From NCBI RefSeq assembly GCF_025244845.1, contig NZ_CP104264.1:2170001-2234000 (forward strand): DNA of 64,000 nt, given 5' to 3'. Both the position numbers and the translations under genes were made by a program. Positions 41,706-52,006 of the stretch are shown here, one piece after another. Position 1 is the first letter of the stretch; each line of letters opens with the position of its first letter. The notes below the pieces were generated by a model. It made no database searches. It saw only the letters and a list, made by a program, of their open reading frames with translations, and was not told where the DNA came from. Origin of the DNA: Arthrobacter sp. zg-Y1171. GTDB taxonomy: Bacteria; Actinomycetota; Actinomycetes; Actinomycetales; Micrococcaceae.

Positions 41706-42428
41706 GTGCCGGATTCCCCCTGGACTGCAGCGTCCGACCCGTCCACCGAGCCCGCAGCCCCCATCCGGGTACTCCTCGTTGATGACCAGCAGCTGGTGCG
41801 CGGCGGGTTCCGGATGCTGATCAATTCCCAGCCCGACCTCAAGGTTGTTGCCGAAGCCGGTAACGGGCGGGAGGCGCTGGCCGCGCTGGCAGCCGTGTCC
41901 GCCGACGTCGTACTGATGGACGTCCGTATGCCCGGGATGGACGGCATCGAAGCCACCTCCCGGATTCTGGACGGCGACACCGGCGGCGGACCCAAGGTCG
42001 TAGTCCTGACCACCTTCGACCTGGATGAATACGCGCTCACCGCTATCCAGGCCGGTGCCAGCGGATTCCTCCTGAAGGACGCACCGCCTGAGGAACTCCT
42101 GGAGGCCATCCGGACCGTGTACCGCGGGGACGCCGTCATTGCGCCGTCCACCACGCGCCGCCTCCTGAACCACGTCGCTCCCCTGCTGCGCACGGCCGGT
42201 GCGCCGGGCAGCCGGCATGCCGACGCCGTCGCTTCCCTGACCCCGCGCGAACACGAGGTGTTCACCCTGATTGCGCAGGGCCTGTCCAATCCGGAAATCG
42301 CCGCGAAGCTGTACCTGTCCGAAGCGACCGTGAAAACCCACGTGGGGCATATCCTGGCCAAGCTGGAGGCCCGGGACCGGGTACAGGCCGTGGTCATTGC
42401 CTACGAGACGGGGATTGTCGCACCCTAG
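41706..42428 (+). CDS. LuxR/NarL-type response regulator
   Basis: A 240-residue regulator. The receiver domain has the acidic DDQQLV pair, the phosphorylated Asp in VVLMDVRMPGMDG and the Lys in FLLKDAPPEEL. The C-terminal LuxR helix-turn-helix is LTPREHEVFTLIAQGLSNPEIA then SEATVKTHVGHILAKL. It starts with GTG and is cotranscribed with the kinase. Likely targets include the ABC transporter genes downstream (42815-46089), an inference from location. Confidence 0.93.
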   Translation: MPDSPWTAASDPSTEPAAPIRVLLVDDQQLVRGGFRMLINSQPDLKVVAEAGNGREALAALAAVSADVVLMDVRMPGMDGIEATSRILDGDTGGGPKVVVLTTFDLDEYALTAIQAGASGFLLKDAPPEELLEAIRTVYRGDAVIAPSTTRRLLNHVAPLLRTAGAPGSRHADAVASLTPREHEVFTLIAQGLSNPEIAAKLYLSEATVKTHVGHILAKLEARDRVQAVVIAYETGIVAP

Positions 42429-42432
42429 GGAG

Positions 42433-42747
42433 ATGGTCACGCTCGACGACGTTCGCTCCATCTGTCTCTCCCTCCCGGGCGTGACGGAGCGCCTTAGCTG
42501 GAAGCAGCCGGCCTGGTTCGCCCGTACCCTGATGGCCCGGATGTGGGAGGACGATGTCCTGACCGTGAAGAGCGCCGAACGCGAGGCGCTGGCGGCGCTG
42601 CAGCCGGACCTGTTCTATTGGACGCCGCACCACAACCGGTCCCCCTTGCTCCTCCTGGCCCGGCTGGAGCATCTGCCTCCGGATGAACTGTCCGAGCTGC
42701 TCCGCGAGTCCTACCGGCTGGCCGGCCCCCTTCCACCCACGGTATGA
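42433..42747 (+). CDS. MmcQ/YjbR family protein
   Basis: A 104-residue MmcQ/YjbR domain protein. The fold signature is VRSICLSLPGVTERLSWKQPAW near the start and DLFYWTPHHNRSPLLLLARLE later. The family is called DNA-binding from its CyaY/double-wing-like fold, but the role is unknown. It starts 4 bases after the response regulator stop with GGGAG upstream, so it is the third gene of that operon. Confidence 0.85.
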   Translation: MVTLDDVRSICLSLPGVTERLSWKQPAWFARTLMARMWEDDVLTVKSAEREALAALQPDLFYWTPHHNRSPLLLLARLEHLPPDELSELLRESYRLAGPLPPTV

Positions 42748-42814
42748 GACGCTGAGAAAAATGACCTCCTGCCCTCCGATGTAACCGCATCCGCCTCGGC
42801 AATACTGTGGCGGT

Positions 42815-43585
42815 ATGACATCACTTGCACAGCATTCCCCTGCGGCCGGCGCCGGAAAACCGCGTCTGGCCGCCGCCGCACAGCTCCTGAACAAGACCTA
42901 CGGAACCGGCGACACCCGCGTCCACGCCCTGAAGGACGTGGACGTAAGTTTCGAAACCGGTACGTTCACCGCCATCATGGGCCCCTCCGGCTCCGGCAAA
43001 TCCACACTGATGCACTGCCTCGCGGGCCTGGACACTTCAGACTCGGGCCGTATCTGGGTAGGCGGCACCGAAATCACCGGGCTGAAGGACGCCGATCTCA
43101 CCCGCCTGCGCCGCGACAGCGTGGGATTCGTGTTCCAGTCCTTCAACCTGGTGCCCACGCTGACCGCGGAGCAGAACATCACGTTGCCGGTCTCCCTGGC
43201 CAACGGCACCGTGGACCGTGAATGGCTGGACTTCATCACCGAAACCCTCGGCCTGCGGGACCGGCTTCGGCACCGCCCCCACGAGCTTTCCGGCGGGCAG
43301 CAGCAGCGCGTGGCCGTGGCCCGGGCCCTCCTGACCCGCCCGCATGTCCTCTTCGGCGACGAACCCACCGGCAACCTGGATTCCAAGTCCGGTGCCGAAG
43401 TACTCTCGCTCCTTCGCCGCTCCACCAAGGAGTTCGGCCAGAGCATCATCATGGTGACGCACGACCCCGTGGCCGCTTCCTACGCTGACCGCGTGGTCCT
43501 GATGAACGACGGCGAGCTGGTCGGGGAACTGGCGCAGCCGACCCCCGAGTCCGTGCTCGCCGCCCTCACCCAGCTGGGGGCATAA
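42815..43585 (+). CDS. ABC transporter ATP-binding protein (MacB/LolD type)
   Basis: A 256-residue ATPase. It has Walker A GPSGSGKS, a Q-loop in FVFQSFNLVPTLTA, signature LSGGQQQR, Walker B VLFGDEPT and H-loop VTHDP. The class usually pairs with FtsX-like permeases to drive lipid, lipoprotein or antimicrobial-peptide extrusion or defence by mechanotransmission rather than import. The permease begins 2 bases after the stop. Placed after a two-component system, it may be an antibiotic/envelope-stress module. Confidence 0.94.
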   Translation: MTSLAQHSPAAGAGKPRLAAAAQLLNKTYGTGDTRVHALKDVDVSFETGTFTAIMGPSGSGKSTLMHCLAGLDTSDSGRIWVGGTEITGLKDADLTRLRRDSVGFVFQSFNLVPTLTAEQNITLPVSLANGTVDREWLDFITETLGLRDRLRHRPHELSGGQQQRVAVARALLTRPHVLFGDEPTGNLDSKSGAEVLSLLRRSTKEFGQSIIMVTHDPVAASYADRVVLMNDGELVGELAQPTPESVLAALTQLGA

Positions 43586-43587
43586 GC

Positions 43588-46089
43588 ATGCTGCAGGTAG
43601 CCCTGGCGCAGGTGCGCCTGAATGCCCGGCGGTTCATCGCCGTTTCCCTGGCGGTGCTGATTGCCGTCGGCTTCCTCACCGCCACCCTCATCATCAATTC
43701 CTCGTCCAAGGCCTCGCTGACGCAGAGCGTCGGCGAGGCGTACCGGAACGCCGATCTGCTCGTCACCCGCGATATGTACAGTGCGGACGCGGCCGTATTG
43801 GATGAAGACACCGCCGCCCTGGTCCGGGACACCCCCGGAGTGGAGGGTATCTACGCGGCCCGGCAGACCTACGTCGCCTTCGGCAAGGACCTGAACGTCG
43901 CCCAGCTGGGCAACACCTCGGAGCACACGGACCTCTTCCCCGTGGACGTACTCCAGGGAACGCTCCCGGTCGCCGACAACGAAGTAGCCGTGGACAAGGA
44001 CACCGCCGAGCGCCAGGAGCTGACCGAGGGGTCGGTGCTACCCCTCACCGCCTTTATCGATGACCCCGCCGGTGAGCAACAAACGGCCGAGCTCACGGTC
44101 ACTGCCCTGGTGTCCGCGTCCAAGGACCCGCAGCTCATGGGAACCCCGCAGCTGTATTCAACCTCTGCCACGGCGGCTGAGTTCGGTGAGCCCGGGTCCG
44201 GTTTCACCAGCATCCAGGTGGCACTGGCCGACGGCGCCTCAGTGGAGGACGTCCGTGCAGCACTGCAGCAGGACATCAGCGGCCTGGAGGGTGTGTACGT
44301 CCGCACCGCGCAGGAACAGACGGACGCTGTGGTTGCCTCCTTCACCGGAGGGGAGGACATCCTCACCACCATCCTGCTGGCCTTCGCTGCCGTGGCCCTG
44401 CTGGTCTGTGCCCTGGTGGTCTCCAATACCTTCTCGGTGCTGGTGGCCCAGCGCACGCGGGAACTCGCCCTCCTCCGGTGCATTGGCGCCGCCCGCTCGC
44501 AGATCCGCCGCTCCGTCATCGTGGAAGCACTGATCGTTGGCATCGTGGCGTCAGTTGCCGGAGTCCTCGCAGCCATTGCACTCGTTGGCGGCATTATCAC
44601 CTACCTGAAGAACATCCCGGAGAGCGGCTTCGCAACACTGTCGGTCTCCCCCCTGGCCGTTGTCGCCGGGCTGGGTGTCGGCATCGCGCTGACAGTCCTG
44701 GCCTCGCTGGTTCCGGCACGCGCCGCCACGACCGTTGCACCTCTGGCAGCCCTGCGTCCGGCGGACGACGTCCGTGCAGGAACTCGACGTGGACGCGTCC
44801 GCCTGGGCATCGGGTTGGTACTGCTGGCGGTCGGCGCCGCACTGCTGGCCGTCGGCGCGGTAAAAGGGAACCTGCTCATTGCCTTGCCCGGCGGGATGCT
44901 CAGCTTCGTGGGCGTGCTGATGTGCGCCACGTTGTTTGTTCCGTCCCTGGTGCGCACCGTCGGCAGGATCGCGGCGCCGTTGGGTGTGCCGGGCAAGCTG
45001 GCGGCCCTCAATGCCGTCCGCAACCCCCAGCGCACCTCCGCCACTTCCTCCGCCCTGCTGATCGGCGTCACCCTGGTGACCATGATGATGACCGGCGCTG
45101 CGACCGTCCGGACTTCCCTGGACGGTGTGCTGGCGGCGGAATACCCGGTTGATGTCAGCATCAGCGGTCCCATCGACGACTCGCCGTTCACCTCCACCGA
45201 CGAGGACGCGGCCCGTGCCGTGAAGGGTGTGCAGGAATCGGTACTGGTGCCTCCGGCCGGCATGACCGAGACGGAGTACGGACCGTACGGTGTCTATGCC
45301 CTGGACCCTGCCGACGCGGCGAAGGTGCTGCAGGATTCCACCCTGGTACTGGAGCCAGGCGTCATCCTGATGCCGCAGGGAACCACGGAGAAAACCCTTA
45401 CGGTTCAAGGAGCGGCCAAGAGCGTCGAACTGAAGGTGGTGGTCTCGGACAGCAGCCAGCTGCAGCCGCTGATCAGCAGCGAGACTGCCGAAACCCTCGG
45501 CGGTCTGCCGGCGGCGGAAGCGGATACCTATCCTGTGCAGCCGCAGCTGTGGCTGACCGTGGCGGACGGCCTGAACACCAACGAGCTGATGGACCTGCGC
45601 ACCGACCTTGCCGCGGCGGTGGACGTGGAGGACTACGCCGTCTCGGGCTCGGCCATTGAGCGGGGGGCTTTTGAACAGATCATCAACGTCCTGCTGATGG
45701 TGGTCACCGGGCTGCTGGGAGTGGCAGTGGTGATTGCCCTGGTGGGTGTGGCCAACACCCTCTCCCTGTCCGTCCTGGAACGCACCCGTGAGTCCTCGCT
45801 GCTGCGCGCATTGGGCCTGACCCGCGGACAGCTGCGCGGCATGCTTGCCCTGGAGGCCGTGCTGATTGCCGGTGTGGCCGCCCTGATGGGCAGCATCCTG
45901 GGCTCACTGTACGGCTGGTTGGGAGCGGAATCCGCGCTGGGTTCCTTCACCACTGTGGCACTGTCGCTGCCCTGGCTGCAGCTGCTCGCCGTCCTGGCCG
46001 TGGCGCTCCTGGCGGGGTTGGCTGCGTCGGTGCTCCCCGCCCGGCGTGCGGCCCGGCTCTCCCCCGTGGCCGGGCTGGCCGCGGACTAG
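43588..46089 (+). CDS. FtsX-like ABC transporter permease
   Basis: An 833-residue membrane protein with two FtsX repeats. TM1 is at about residues 15-37, followed by a large extracellular domain. Three helices (about 255-280, 310-335, 350-375) end the first repeat, two more lie at about 410-450, a second extracellular domain follows, and the last three helices are near 700-825. GCIGAAR-like and RALGLTRGQLRGM segments are coupling helices toward the ATPase. This two-repeat layout fits a single-polypeptide exporter or peptide-resistance permease. Substrate unknown. Confidence 0.92.
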   Translation: MLQVALAQVRLNARRFIAVSLAVLIAVGFLTATLIINSSSKASLTQSVGEAYRNADLLVTRDMYSADAAVLDEDTAALVRDTPGVEGIYAARQTYVAFGKDLNVAQLGNTSEHTDLFPVDVLQGTLPVADNEVAVDKDTAERQELTEGSVLPLTAFIDDPAGEQQTAELTVTALVSASKDPQLMGTPQLYSTSATAAEFGEPGSGFTSIQVALADGASVEDVRAALQQDISGLEGVYVRTAQEQTDAVVASFTGGEDILTTILLAFAAVALLVCALVVSNTFSVLVAQRTRELALLRCIGAARSQIRRSVIVEALIVGIVASVAGVLAAIALVGGIITYLKNIPESGFATLSVSPLAVVAGLGVGIALTVLASLVPARAATTVAPLAALRPADDVRAGTRRGRVRLGIGLVLLAVGAALLAVGAVKGNLLIALPGGMLSFVGVLMCATLFVPSLVRTVGRIAAPLGVPGKLAALNAVRNPQRTSATSSALLIGVTLVTMMMTGAATVRTSLDGVLAAEYPVDVSISGPIDDSPFTSTDEDAARAVKGVQESVLVPPAGMTETEYGPYGVYALDPADAAKVLQDSTLVLEPGVILMPQGTTEKTLTVQGAAKSVELKVVVSDSSQLQPLISSETAETLGGLPAAEADTYPVQPQLWLTVADGLNTNELMDLRTDLAAAVDVEDYAVSGSAIERGAFEQIINVLLMVVTGLLGVAVVIALVGVANTLSLSVLERTRESSLLRALGLTRGQLRGMLALEAVLIAGVAALMGSILGSLYGWLGAESALGSFTTVALSLPWLQLLAVLAVALLAGLAASVLPARRAARLSPVAGLAAD

Positions 46090-46200
46090 CTCCTCGCGGT
46101 CCGGCCGCGGATCTGCAAGGATACTGAACAGGATGAATTACTAAGCAGGCTGATTTCAGCCGGCACGACGAGATGCATCCGGACGACGTGAGGAGAGCAC

Positions 46201-46713
46201 ATGCAGCAGTCACAGACGGAACACGAATCGCTGGCCGCCTACCTGGACGACCATCTGGTCGGGGCGGAAACGGGCGTCCGCCTTTTCACAGCCGCGCAGC
46301 GCACCTGGGAAGGATCCCCCTATGAGGAAACCTTCGCCCGGCTCGCGGAAGAGATCGCCGATGAACGCGACGAGCTGGAATCCCTGATCCATGCGCTGGG
46401 CTATTCGCGCAGCAAGGTGAAGGCGGCTGCGGCCATGGTGGGGGCTGCAGCGGGCAAGCTGGGTCCGCTGAATCCGCTCAGCACCGGCGGCGGCGCCACA
46501 GGGCAGCTGGAACTGGAATCCCTGCAGTCCCTGGTGCGGATGAAGGAATCCCTGTGGCGGACCCTGCTGGTGCTTTCCGCCACGGATCACCGGTTCAACA
46601 CGGCGCGGCTGCAGGAACTCACCGAGACCGCCCGACGTCAGCAGGAAGACGTGGCCGGCGTGATGGAACGCACGGCCGCGCAGCGGTTCCTCGGCTCCGC
46701 CGAATCCATCTGA
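46201..46713 (+). CDS. Hypothetical helical protein (ferritin-like bundle)
   Basis: A 170-residue soluble protein, predicted almost all helical: about 5-30, 38-66, a Gly/Ala-rich hairpin near 75-105, then 105-125 and 128-162. Acidic and His positions (ETGVRLF, EEIADERDEL) recall ferritin-like four-helix bundles, but no complete metal site can be named. GAGGAGAG precedes the ATG. It stands alone before a bidirectional terminator. Widespread but uncharacterised in actinobacteria. Confidence 0.72.
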   Translation: MQQSQTEHESLAAYLDDHLVGAETGVRLFTAAQRTWEGSPYEETFARLAEEIADERDELESLIHALGYSRSKVKAAAAMVGAAAGKLGPLNPLSTGGGATGQLELESLQSLVRMKESLWRTLLVLSATDHRFNTARLQELTETARRQQEDVAGVMERTAAQRFLGSAESI

Positions 46714-46727
46714 CCTGCCCAGGATCC

Positions 46728-46763
46728 AAAAACACCCCCGGCAACCTGCCGGGGGTGTTTTTA
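46728..46763. terminator. Bidirectional intrinsic terminator
   Basis: AAACACCCCCGGCA and TGCCGGGGGTGTTT form a near-perfect 14-bp stem, with A-tract and T-tract on either side. It sits between the convergent hypothetical gene and metG and can stop transcription from both. Confidence 0.88.
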
Positions 46764-46767
46764 TGTC

Positions 46768-48333
46768 TTAGGCCTGTTCGGCCGGTTCCTCGTACTTCGG
46801 GAAGATGGGGGTCGGAGCCGGCAGTTGGGTACCCGGCACCAGCGGCGCGGCGATCGCACTGAACTGCCGGGCGGCGTCGTCGTCCTGGCCCAGGACCGTG
46901 AGCAGCTTCGACGCACTTTCCGGCATCACCGGCTGGATCAGGATGGCCACAATGCGCAGCACTTCCAGCGTCACGTAGAGCACGGTGTTCATGCGCTCGA
47001 CGTCGGTCTTCCGCAGCACCCACGGTGCCTGGTCGGCGAAGTAGGCGTTGGTGTCGCCGAGGACCTTCCAGGTGGCTTCCAGTGCGCCGTGGAAATCCTG
47101 GACCTCGTAGGCCTCGCGGGAGATCTGCAGCAGGTTCCCGGCCGCTTCCAGCAGCGCTGTGTCCTCGGGGGTGAACGCTCCGGGCTGCGGCACCGCTGCG
47201 CCGCAGTTCTTGGCCACCATGGACAGTGAGCGCTGGGCGAGGTTGCCCAGGTTGTTGGCGAGGTCGGAATTCATCCGGCCCACGACGGCGTCGTGGTTGT
47301 AGGAGCCGTCGGCACCGAAGGGCACCTCGCGCAGCAGGAAGAACCGCACGGAGTCCAAGCCGTACTGCTCGGCCCAGGCCTTCGGAGCCACCACGTTGCC
47401 CAGCGACTTGGACATTTTGACACCCTTATTGTGCAGGAAGCCGTGGATCATGATCCGCCGAGGCAGCTCCAGCTTGGCGGACATCAGGAACGCCGGCCAG
47501 AAGATGGCGTGGAAGCGGGAGATGTCCTTGCCGATCACGTGCACATCGGCCGGCCAGTACTTCTTGAACGCTTCGCTTTCCGTATCCGGGAAGCCGACGC
47601 CGGTGAGGTAGTTGGTCAACGCGTCCACCCACACGTACATCACGTGGTCCGGGTTGCCGGGCACGGGCACGCCCCAGTTGAACGTGGTGCGGGAGATGGA
47701 AAGATCCTCCAGGCCGCCCTTGACGAAGCTGATGACTTCGTTGAACCGCGAGCGCGGGGCTGCGAAGTCCGGCTGGGATTCGTACAGGGCCAGCAACCGG
47801 TCCTGGTAGGCGGAGAGGCGGAAGAAGTAGCTTTCTTCTTCCGTCCAGGTCACCTCGGTGTCGGTCTCCTTGGAGTAGCGCACGCCGTCCTCGCGGACTT
47901 CGGTCTCGTCCTCGGTGTAGTAGGCCTCGTCCCGGACGGAGTACCAGCCGGCGTACTTGGAGAGGTAGATGTCGCCGTTCTCCTCCATCCGCTTCCAGAT
48001 GGCCTGCGCTGCGGCGTAGTGGTCGGCGTCGGTGGTGCGGATGAAACGGTCATAGGAGGTGCCCATGTCCGCTTCCATCTGTTTGAAGGCGGCGGAGTTG
48101 CGGTCCGCGAGTTCCTTGGCGGTAACGCCTTCCTTATCCGCGGACTGCTGCATCTTCAGGCCGTGCTCGTCCGTGCCCGTCATAAAGAACACGTCGTAGC
48201 CGTCGAGGCGCTTGAAGCGGGCCATGGCGTCCGTGGCGATGTGTTCGTAGGCGTGCCCGATGTGGGGCTCGCCGTTCGGGTAGGAGATGGCCGTGGTGAT
48301 GTAGAACGGGGTCTTGGAATCGGAAGAAGTCAC
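46768..48333 (-). CDS. metG: Methionine--tRNA ligase
   Basis: A 521-residue class I synthetase. The HIGH motif is in [15 protein letters not shown] and the KMSKS motif in [13 protein letters not shown]. No CxxC zinc knuckle pairs are obvious in the connective peptide, as in the short zinc-free forms. The C-terminal EMAP-like tRNA-binding domain of E. coli MetG is absent; the length is normal for actinobacteria. It starts with GTG. Confidence 0.96.
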   Translation of the reverse strand: MTSSDSKTPFYITTAISYPNGEPHIGHAYEHIATDAMARFKRLDGYDVFFMTGTDEHGLKMQQSADKEGVTAKELADRNSAAFKQMEADMGTSYDRFIRTTDADHYAAAQAIWKRMEENGDIYLSKYAGWYSVRDEAYYTEDETEVREDGVRYSKETDTEVTWTEEESYFFRLSAYQDRLLALYESQPDFAAPRSRFNEVISFVKGGLEDLSISRTTFNWGVPVPGNPDHVMYVWVDALTNYLTGVGFPDTESEAFKKYWPADVHVIGKDISRFHAIFWPAFLMSAKLELPRRIMIHGFLHNKGVKMSKSLGNVVAPKAWAEQYGLDSVRFFLLREVPFGADGSYNHDAVVGRMNSDLANNLGNLAQRSLSMVAKNCGAAVPQPGAFTPEDTALLEAAGNLLQISREAYEVQDFHGALEATWKVLGDTNAYFADQAPWVLRKTDVERMNTVLYVTLEVLRIVAILIQPVMPESASKLLTVLGQDDDAARQFSAIAAPLVPGTQLPAPTPIFPKYEEPAEQA

Positions 48334-48342
48334 ATAAGAAAA

Positions 48343-49077
48343 TTACCCTGTTTTAGCGGGACTTGTCGCTTCGGTGCCGGTACGGCGGGCGATGCCCAGC
48401 AGGACGACGGTGTAAAAAAGGCTGATGGTGCACGCCGTTCCCACGATGCTGCGGTAAGGCAACCAGGAGTCCCCCTGCGGCAGGAGGACGAACTCGGCCC
48501 CGATACACGCCGCCAGCAGCACCGCCAGGAAAATCTCCACCGCCACCCTGAGCCTGCGTTGCCGGTAGCTGGGCCGAAGCAGCAGCATCAGGGGCAGTAC
48601 GGGCATAATCCACACCAATTCGTTGACCCACACCGTGGCGATCAGCAAACAGCCGGCCGCACCTGTTCCAAGATAGGCCAGGACGAATCTCCATCCCGTC
48701 GGAAGTCCACCCCGGACCCCGTAGAGCGCGGTCAACAAAGCCCAGGGCGGCAGCAGCGCGACCAGCAATTCCATAGAGCTGGACTGCGCCGGGACCAGCC
48801 ACAGCAGCAGGCTCAGCGGAGCCAGATAAACCGCCAGCCGGATTCCGACGGCGGGCGGCCGGGCCGGCGCAAAAACCGTCAGCCCGGTCAGGACCACTGC
48901 CAGGGCGAAAACCATCCGGTTGACCAGGACAACCGCACCTTGATCGTCCCAGCCCCAAAGGACCTGCGTGTTAAGGAAGACGGCGGCATAGGAGCCGATG
49001 CCCACCAGCAGCAGGGCGCCCGCCGTCCAGGGCCGTTCGTGCGCCGGCATGGCCTGCTCCGCCGGGGGCTGTGACAT
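48343..49077 (-). CDS. Hypothetical multi-spanning membrane protein
   Basis: A 244-residue protein with about eight hydrophobic helices spread from residues 18 to 235 and short charged loops (RPSYRQRRLR near 172). No known signature was recognised. It lies 9 bases upstream of metG in the same direction, so may be cotranscribed. The C-terminal tail is Thr/Ser/Gly-rich. Confidence 0.7.
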   Translation of the reverse strand: MSQPPAEQAMPAHERPWTAGALLLVGIGSYAAVFLNTQVLWGWDDQGAVVLVNRMVFALAVVLTGLTVFAPARPPAVGIRLAVYLAPLSLLLWLVPAQSSSMELLVALLPPWALLTALYGVRGGLPTGWRFVLAYLGTGAAGCLLIATVWVNELVWIMPVLPLMLLLRPSYRQRRLRVAVEIFLAVLLAACIGAEFVLLPQGDSWLPYRSIVGTACTISLFYTVVLLGIARRTGTEATSPAKTG

Positions 49078-49093
49078 GGCCCCAGCATAGCGA

Positions 49094-49123
49094 GAAGGCC
49101 GGCCCTGTTCGGGACCGGCCTTC
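49094..49123. terminator. Hairpin between serA and the membrane protein gene
   Basis: GAAGGCCGG pairs with CCGGCCTTC, and an inner CCC/GGG continues the stem. It lies 41 bases past the serA stop and before the next minus-strand ATG. There is no T-tract, so termination may be weak or factor-assisted. Confidence 0.55.
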
Positions 49124-49163
49124 CGGCGATACTGGCGCTGCCCTCCGGACAGCGGGCGTGCTG

Positions 49164-50759
49164 CTAGTCCTGCAGGTCCACCTCGCGGGCCACGGTGGCA
49201 CCGATTTCGAGCTTCAGCGCCTCCAGCACGTCCTGCGGCACGGAGGAATCCACGGTGAGCAGGGACAGTGCCTGGCCGCCCTCGGAGTTGCGGGCCACCT
49301 GCATGCCGGCAATATTGATTTCCTTTTCGCCCAGGACCCGGCCCAGGGCGCCGATGACGCCGGGACGGTCCTGGTAGATCAGCACAATGAGGTGCTCGCT
49401 GATGGGGATTTCCAGGTCGTACCCGTTCACGCCCACGAGCTTCTGGATCTGCTTCGGACCCGTAAGGGTGCCGGAGACCTCAAGCCGCGTCCCGTCGGAC
49501 AGGGCGCCGCGGATGGTCAGCAGGTTGCGGTAGTCATCCACGTCCGGGGTGGTCAGCAGCCGGACCTCGATGCCGCGCTGCTCGGCGAGGACCGGAGCAT
49601 TCACATAGGAGACCTGCTCGGACACGATGTCCGTGAAGATCCCCTTCAACGCCGCCAGTTCCAGTGCCTTCACATCGAGGGCGGCAATTTCTCCGGCTAC
49701 TTCAATGTCGATGGCGGTCACGGAATCCGAGGCCAGGGCGGTGAAGATCCGGCCCAGCTTTTCGATCAGCGGGATGCCCGGCCGGACGTCCTCGGCAATA
49801 ACGCCGCCGGCCACGTTCACGGCGTCGGGCACCAGTTCCCCGGCCAACGCCAGGCGGACGGACTTCGCCACCGAGATGCCGGCCTTTTCCTGGGCTTCGG
49901 CGGTGGAGGCGCCCAGGTGCGGGGTGACCACCACGTTGTCCAGGGCGAAGAAGGGCAGGTCGGTGCTGGGTTCCTTGACGAACACGTCGACGCCTGCGCC
50001 GGCGATCTTTCCGGCCTGCAGCGCCTCGTACAGGGCTGCTTCGTCCACGAGTCCGCCGCGGGCCACGTTCACTACGTAGGCGGTGTCCTTCATCTTCTCG
50101 AACGCCTCGGTGCCGAGCATGCCCACCGTTTCCGGGGTCTTGGGCATGTGGATGGTGACGAAGTCGGACTCGGCGAGCAGCTCGTCGAGGGACACCAGCC
50201 GGACATTCAGCTGGGCGGCGCGGGCGGAGGTGACATACGGGTCATAGGCGAGGATCTCGGTGCCGAAGCCCTGCATGCGTGCGGCCACCAGGGCGCCGAT
50301 GCGGCCCAGGCCGATGATGCCGATCTTCTTTTCGAACAGTTCGGTGCCGCTGTACTTGGAGCGCTTCCATTCGCCGTTCTTCAGGGCGGCGCTGGCCTGC
50401 GGGATGTTCCGGGCCAGGGACACGATGTGCCCCACCGTCAGTTCCGCCGCGGAGATGATGTTCGACGTCGGCGCGTTGACCACCATCACGCCGGCCTGCG
50501 TGGCGGCCTTGATATCCACGTTGTCCAGGCCCACGCCGGCCCGGGCAATAACCTTGAGGTTCCTGGCGGCGGCGATCGCTTCGGCATCCACCTGCGTGGC
50601 GGACCGCACGAGGATGGCGTCGACGTCGGCAATCGCGGCCAGGAGCTGGGAGCGGTCGGCGCCGTCGGTGGTGCGGATGTCGAAGTCGGGGCCCAGGGCC
50701 TCGACGGTGGCGGGCGAGAGTTCCTCCGCAAGGAGTACGACTGGTTTGGTGGCAGACAC
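49164..50759 (-). CDS. serA: D-3-phosphoglycerate dehydrogenase
   Basis: A 531-residue long-form (type I) SerA catalysing the first step of serine synthesis. It has a substrate-binding half with VIARAGVGLDNVD, the NAD loop IIGLGRIGALVAARM and the catalytic Arg in VNVARGGLVDE. The acid lies in GAGVDVFVKEP and the His in TPHLGAST. An ASB insertion domain (about 310-450) and a C-terminal ACT domain (IYQDRPGVIGALGRVL) follow, as in the M. tuberculosis enzyme, where serine inhibits through these. I chose GTG at 50759, with AGAGGT just upstream; upstream codons to 50816 lie in the tandem-repeat leader. Confidence 0.95.
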   Translation of the reverse strand: MSATKPVVLLAEELSPATVEALGPDFDIRTTDGADRSQLLAAIADVDAILVRSATQVDAEAIAAARNLKVIARAGVGLDNVDIKAATQAGVMVVNAPTSNIISAAELTVGHIVSLARNIPQASAALKNGEWKRSKYSGTELFEKKIGIIGLGRIGALVAARMQGFGTEILAYDPYVTSARAAQLNVRLVSLDELLAESDFVTIHMPKTPETVGMLGTEAFEKMKDTAYVVNVARGGLVDEAALYEALQAGKIAGAGVDVFVKEPSTDLPFFALDNVVVTPHLGASTAEAQEKAGISVAKSVRLALAGELVPDAVNVAGGVIAEDVRPGIPLIEKLGRIFTALASDSVTAIDIEVAGEIAALDVKALELAALKGIFTDIVSEQVSYVNAPVLAEQRGIEVRLLTTPDVDDYRNLLTIRGALSDGTRLEVSGTLTGPKQIQKLVGVNGYDLEIPISEHLIVLIYQDRPGVIGALGRVLGEKEINIAGMQVARNSEGGQALSLLTVDSSVPQDVLEALKLEIGATVAREVDLQD

Positions 50760-50767
50760 CGATGACC

Positions 50768-50804
50768 TCTTTACACTTGGAAGATTTCTTTGCACTGGAA
50801 GATT
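50768..50804 (-). repeat. Tandem duplication in the serA 5' leader
   Basis: On the plus strand, TCTTTACACTTGGAAGATT (50768-50786) is followed at once by TCTTTGCACTGGAAGATT (50787-50804), one substitution and one indel apart. In the transcript the repeat next to the start donates AAAGAGG as ribosome site. This appears to be a recent local duplication. Confidence 0.85.
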
Positions 50805-50824
50805 GTGTTGGGGCATTTCGTGCA

Positions 50825-50853
50825 GGAGGCCGGACCCGAGGGGTCCGGCCTCC
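50825..50853. terminator. Hairpin downstream of ilvC
   Basis: GGAGGCCGGACC pairs with GGTCCGGCCTCC (12 bp) around CGAGG, 80 bases after the ilvC stop and before serA. There is no T-tract, so it may be a weak terminator separating ilvBNC from serA. Confidence 0.6.
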
Positions 50854-50932
50854 TTGCCGATTCGGCTTGCTTTTCGAGCTTATCGCGCAGGTGCGGGCGC
50901 AGGGCGAATCGGCGCCGGAGATTACGGTCCGG

Positions 50933-51970
<1,038 letters not shown>

Positions 51971-52006
51971 CTACTGGTTTCTAAGGACAAGGGTCTGTGG
52001 GGGAAC

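Noticed and set aside
47293..49074. Plus-strand open frame of 593 codons opposite metG and the membrane protein gene
   Set aside because: Shadow of two well-supported minus-strand genes; its protein has no family features.
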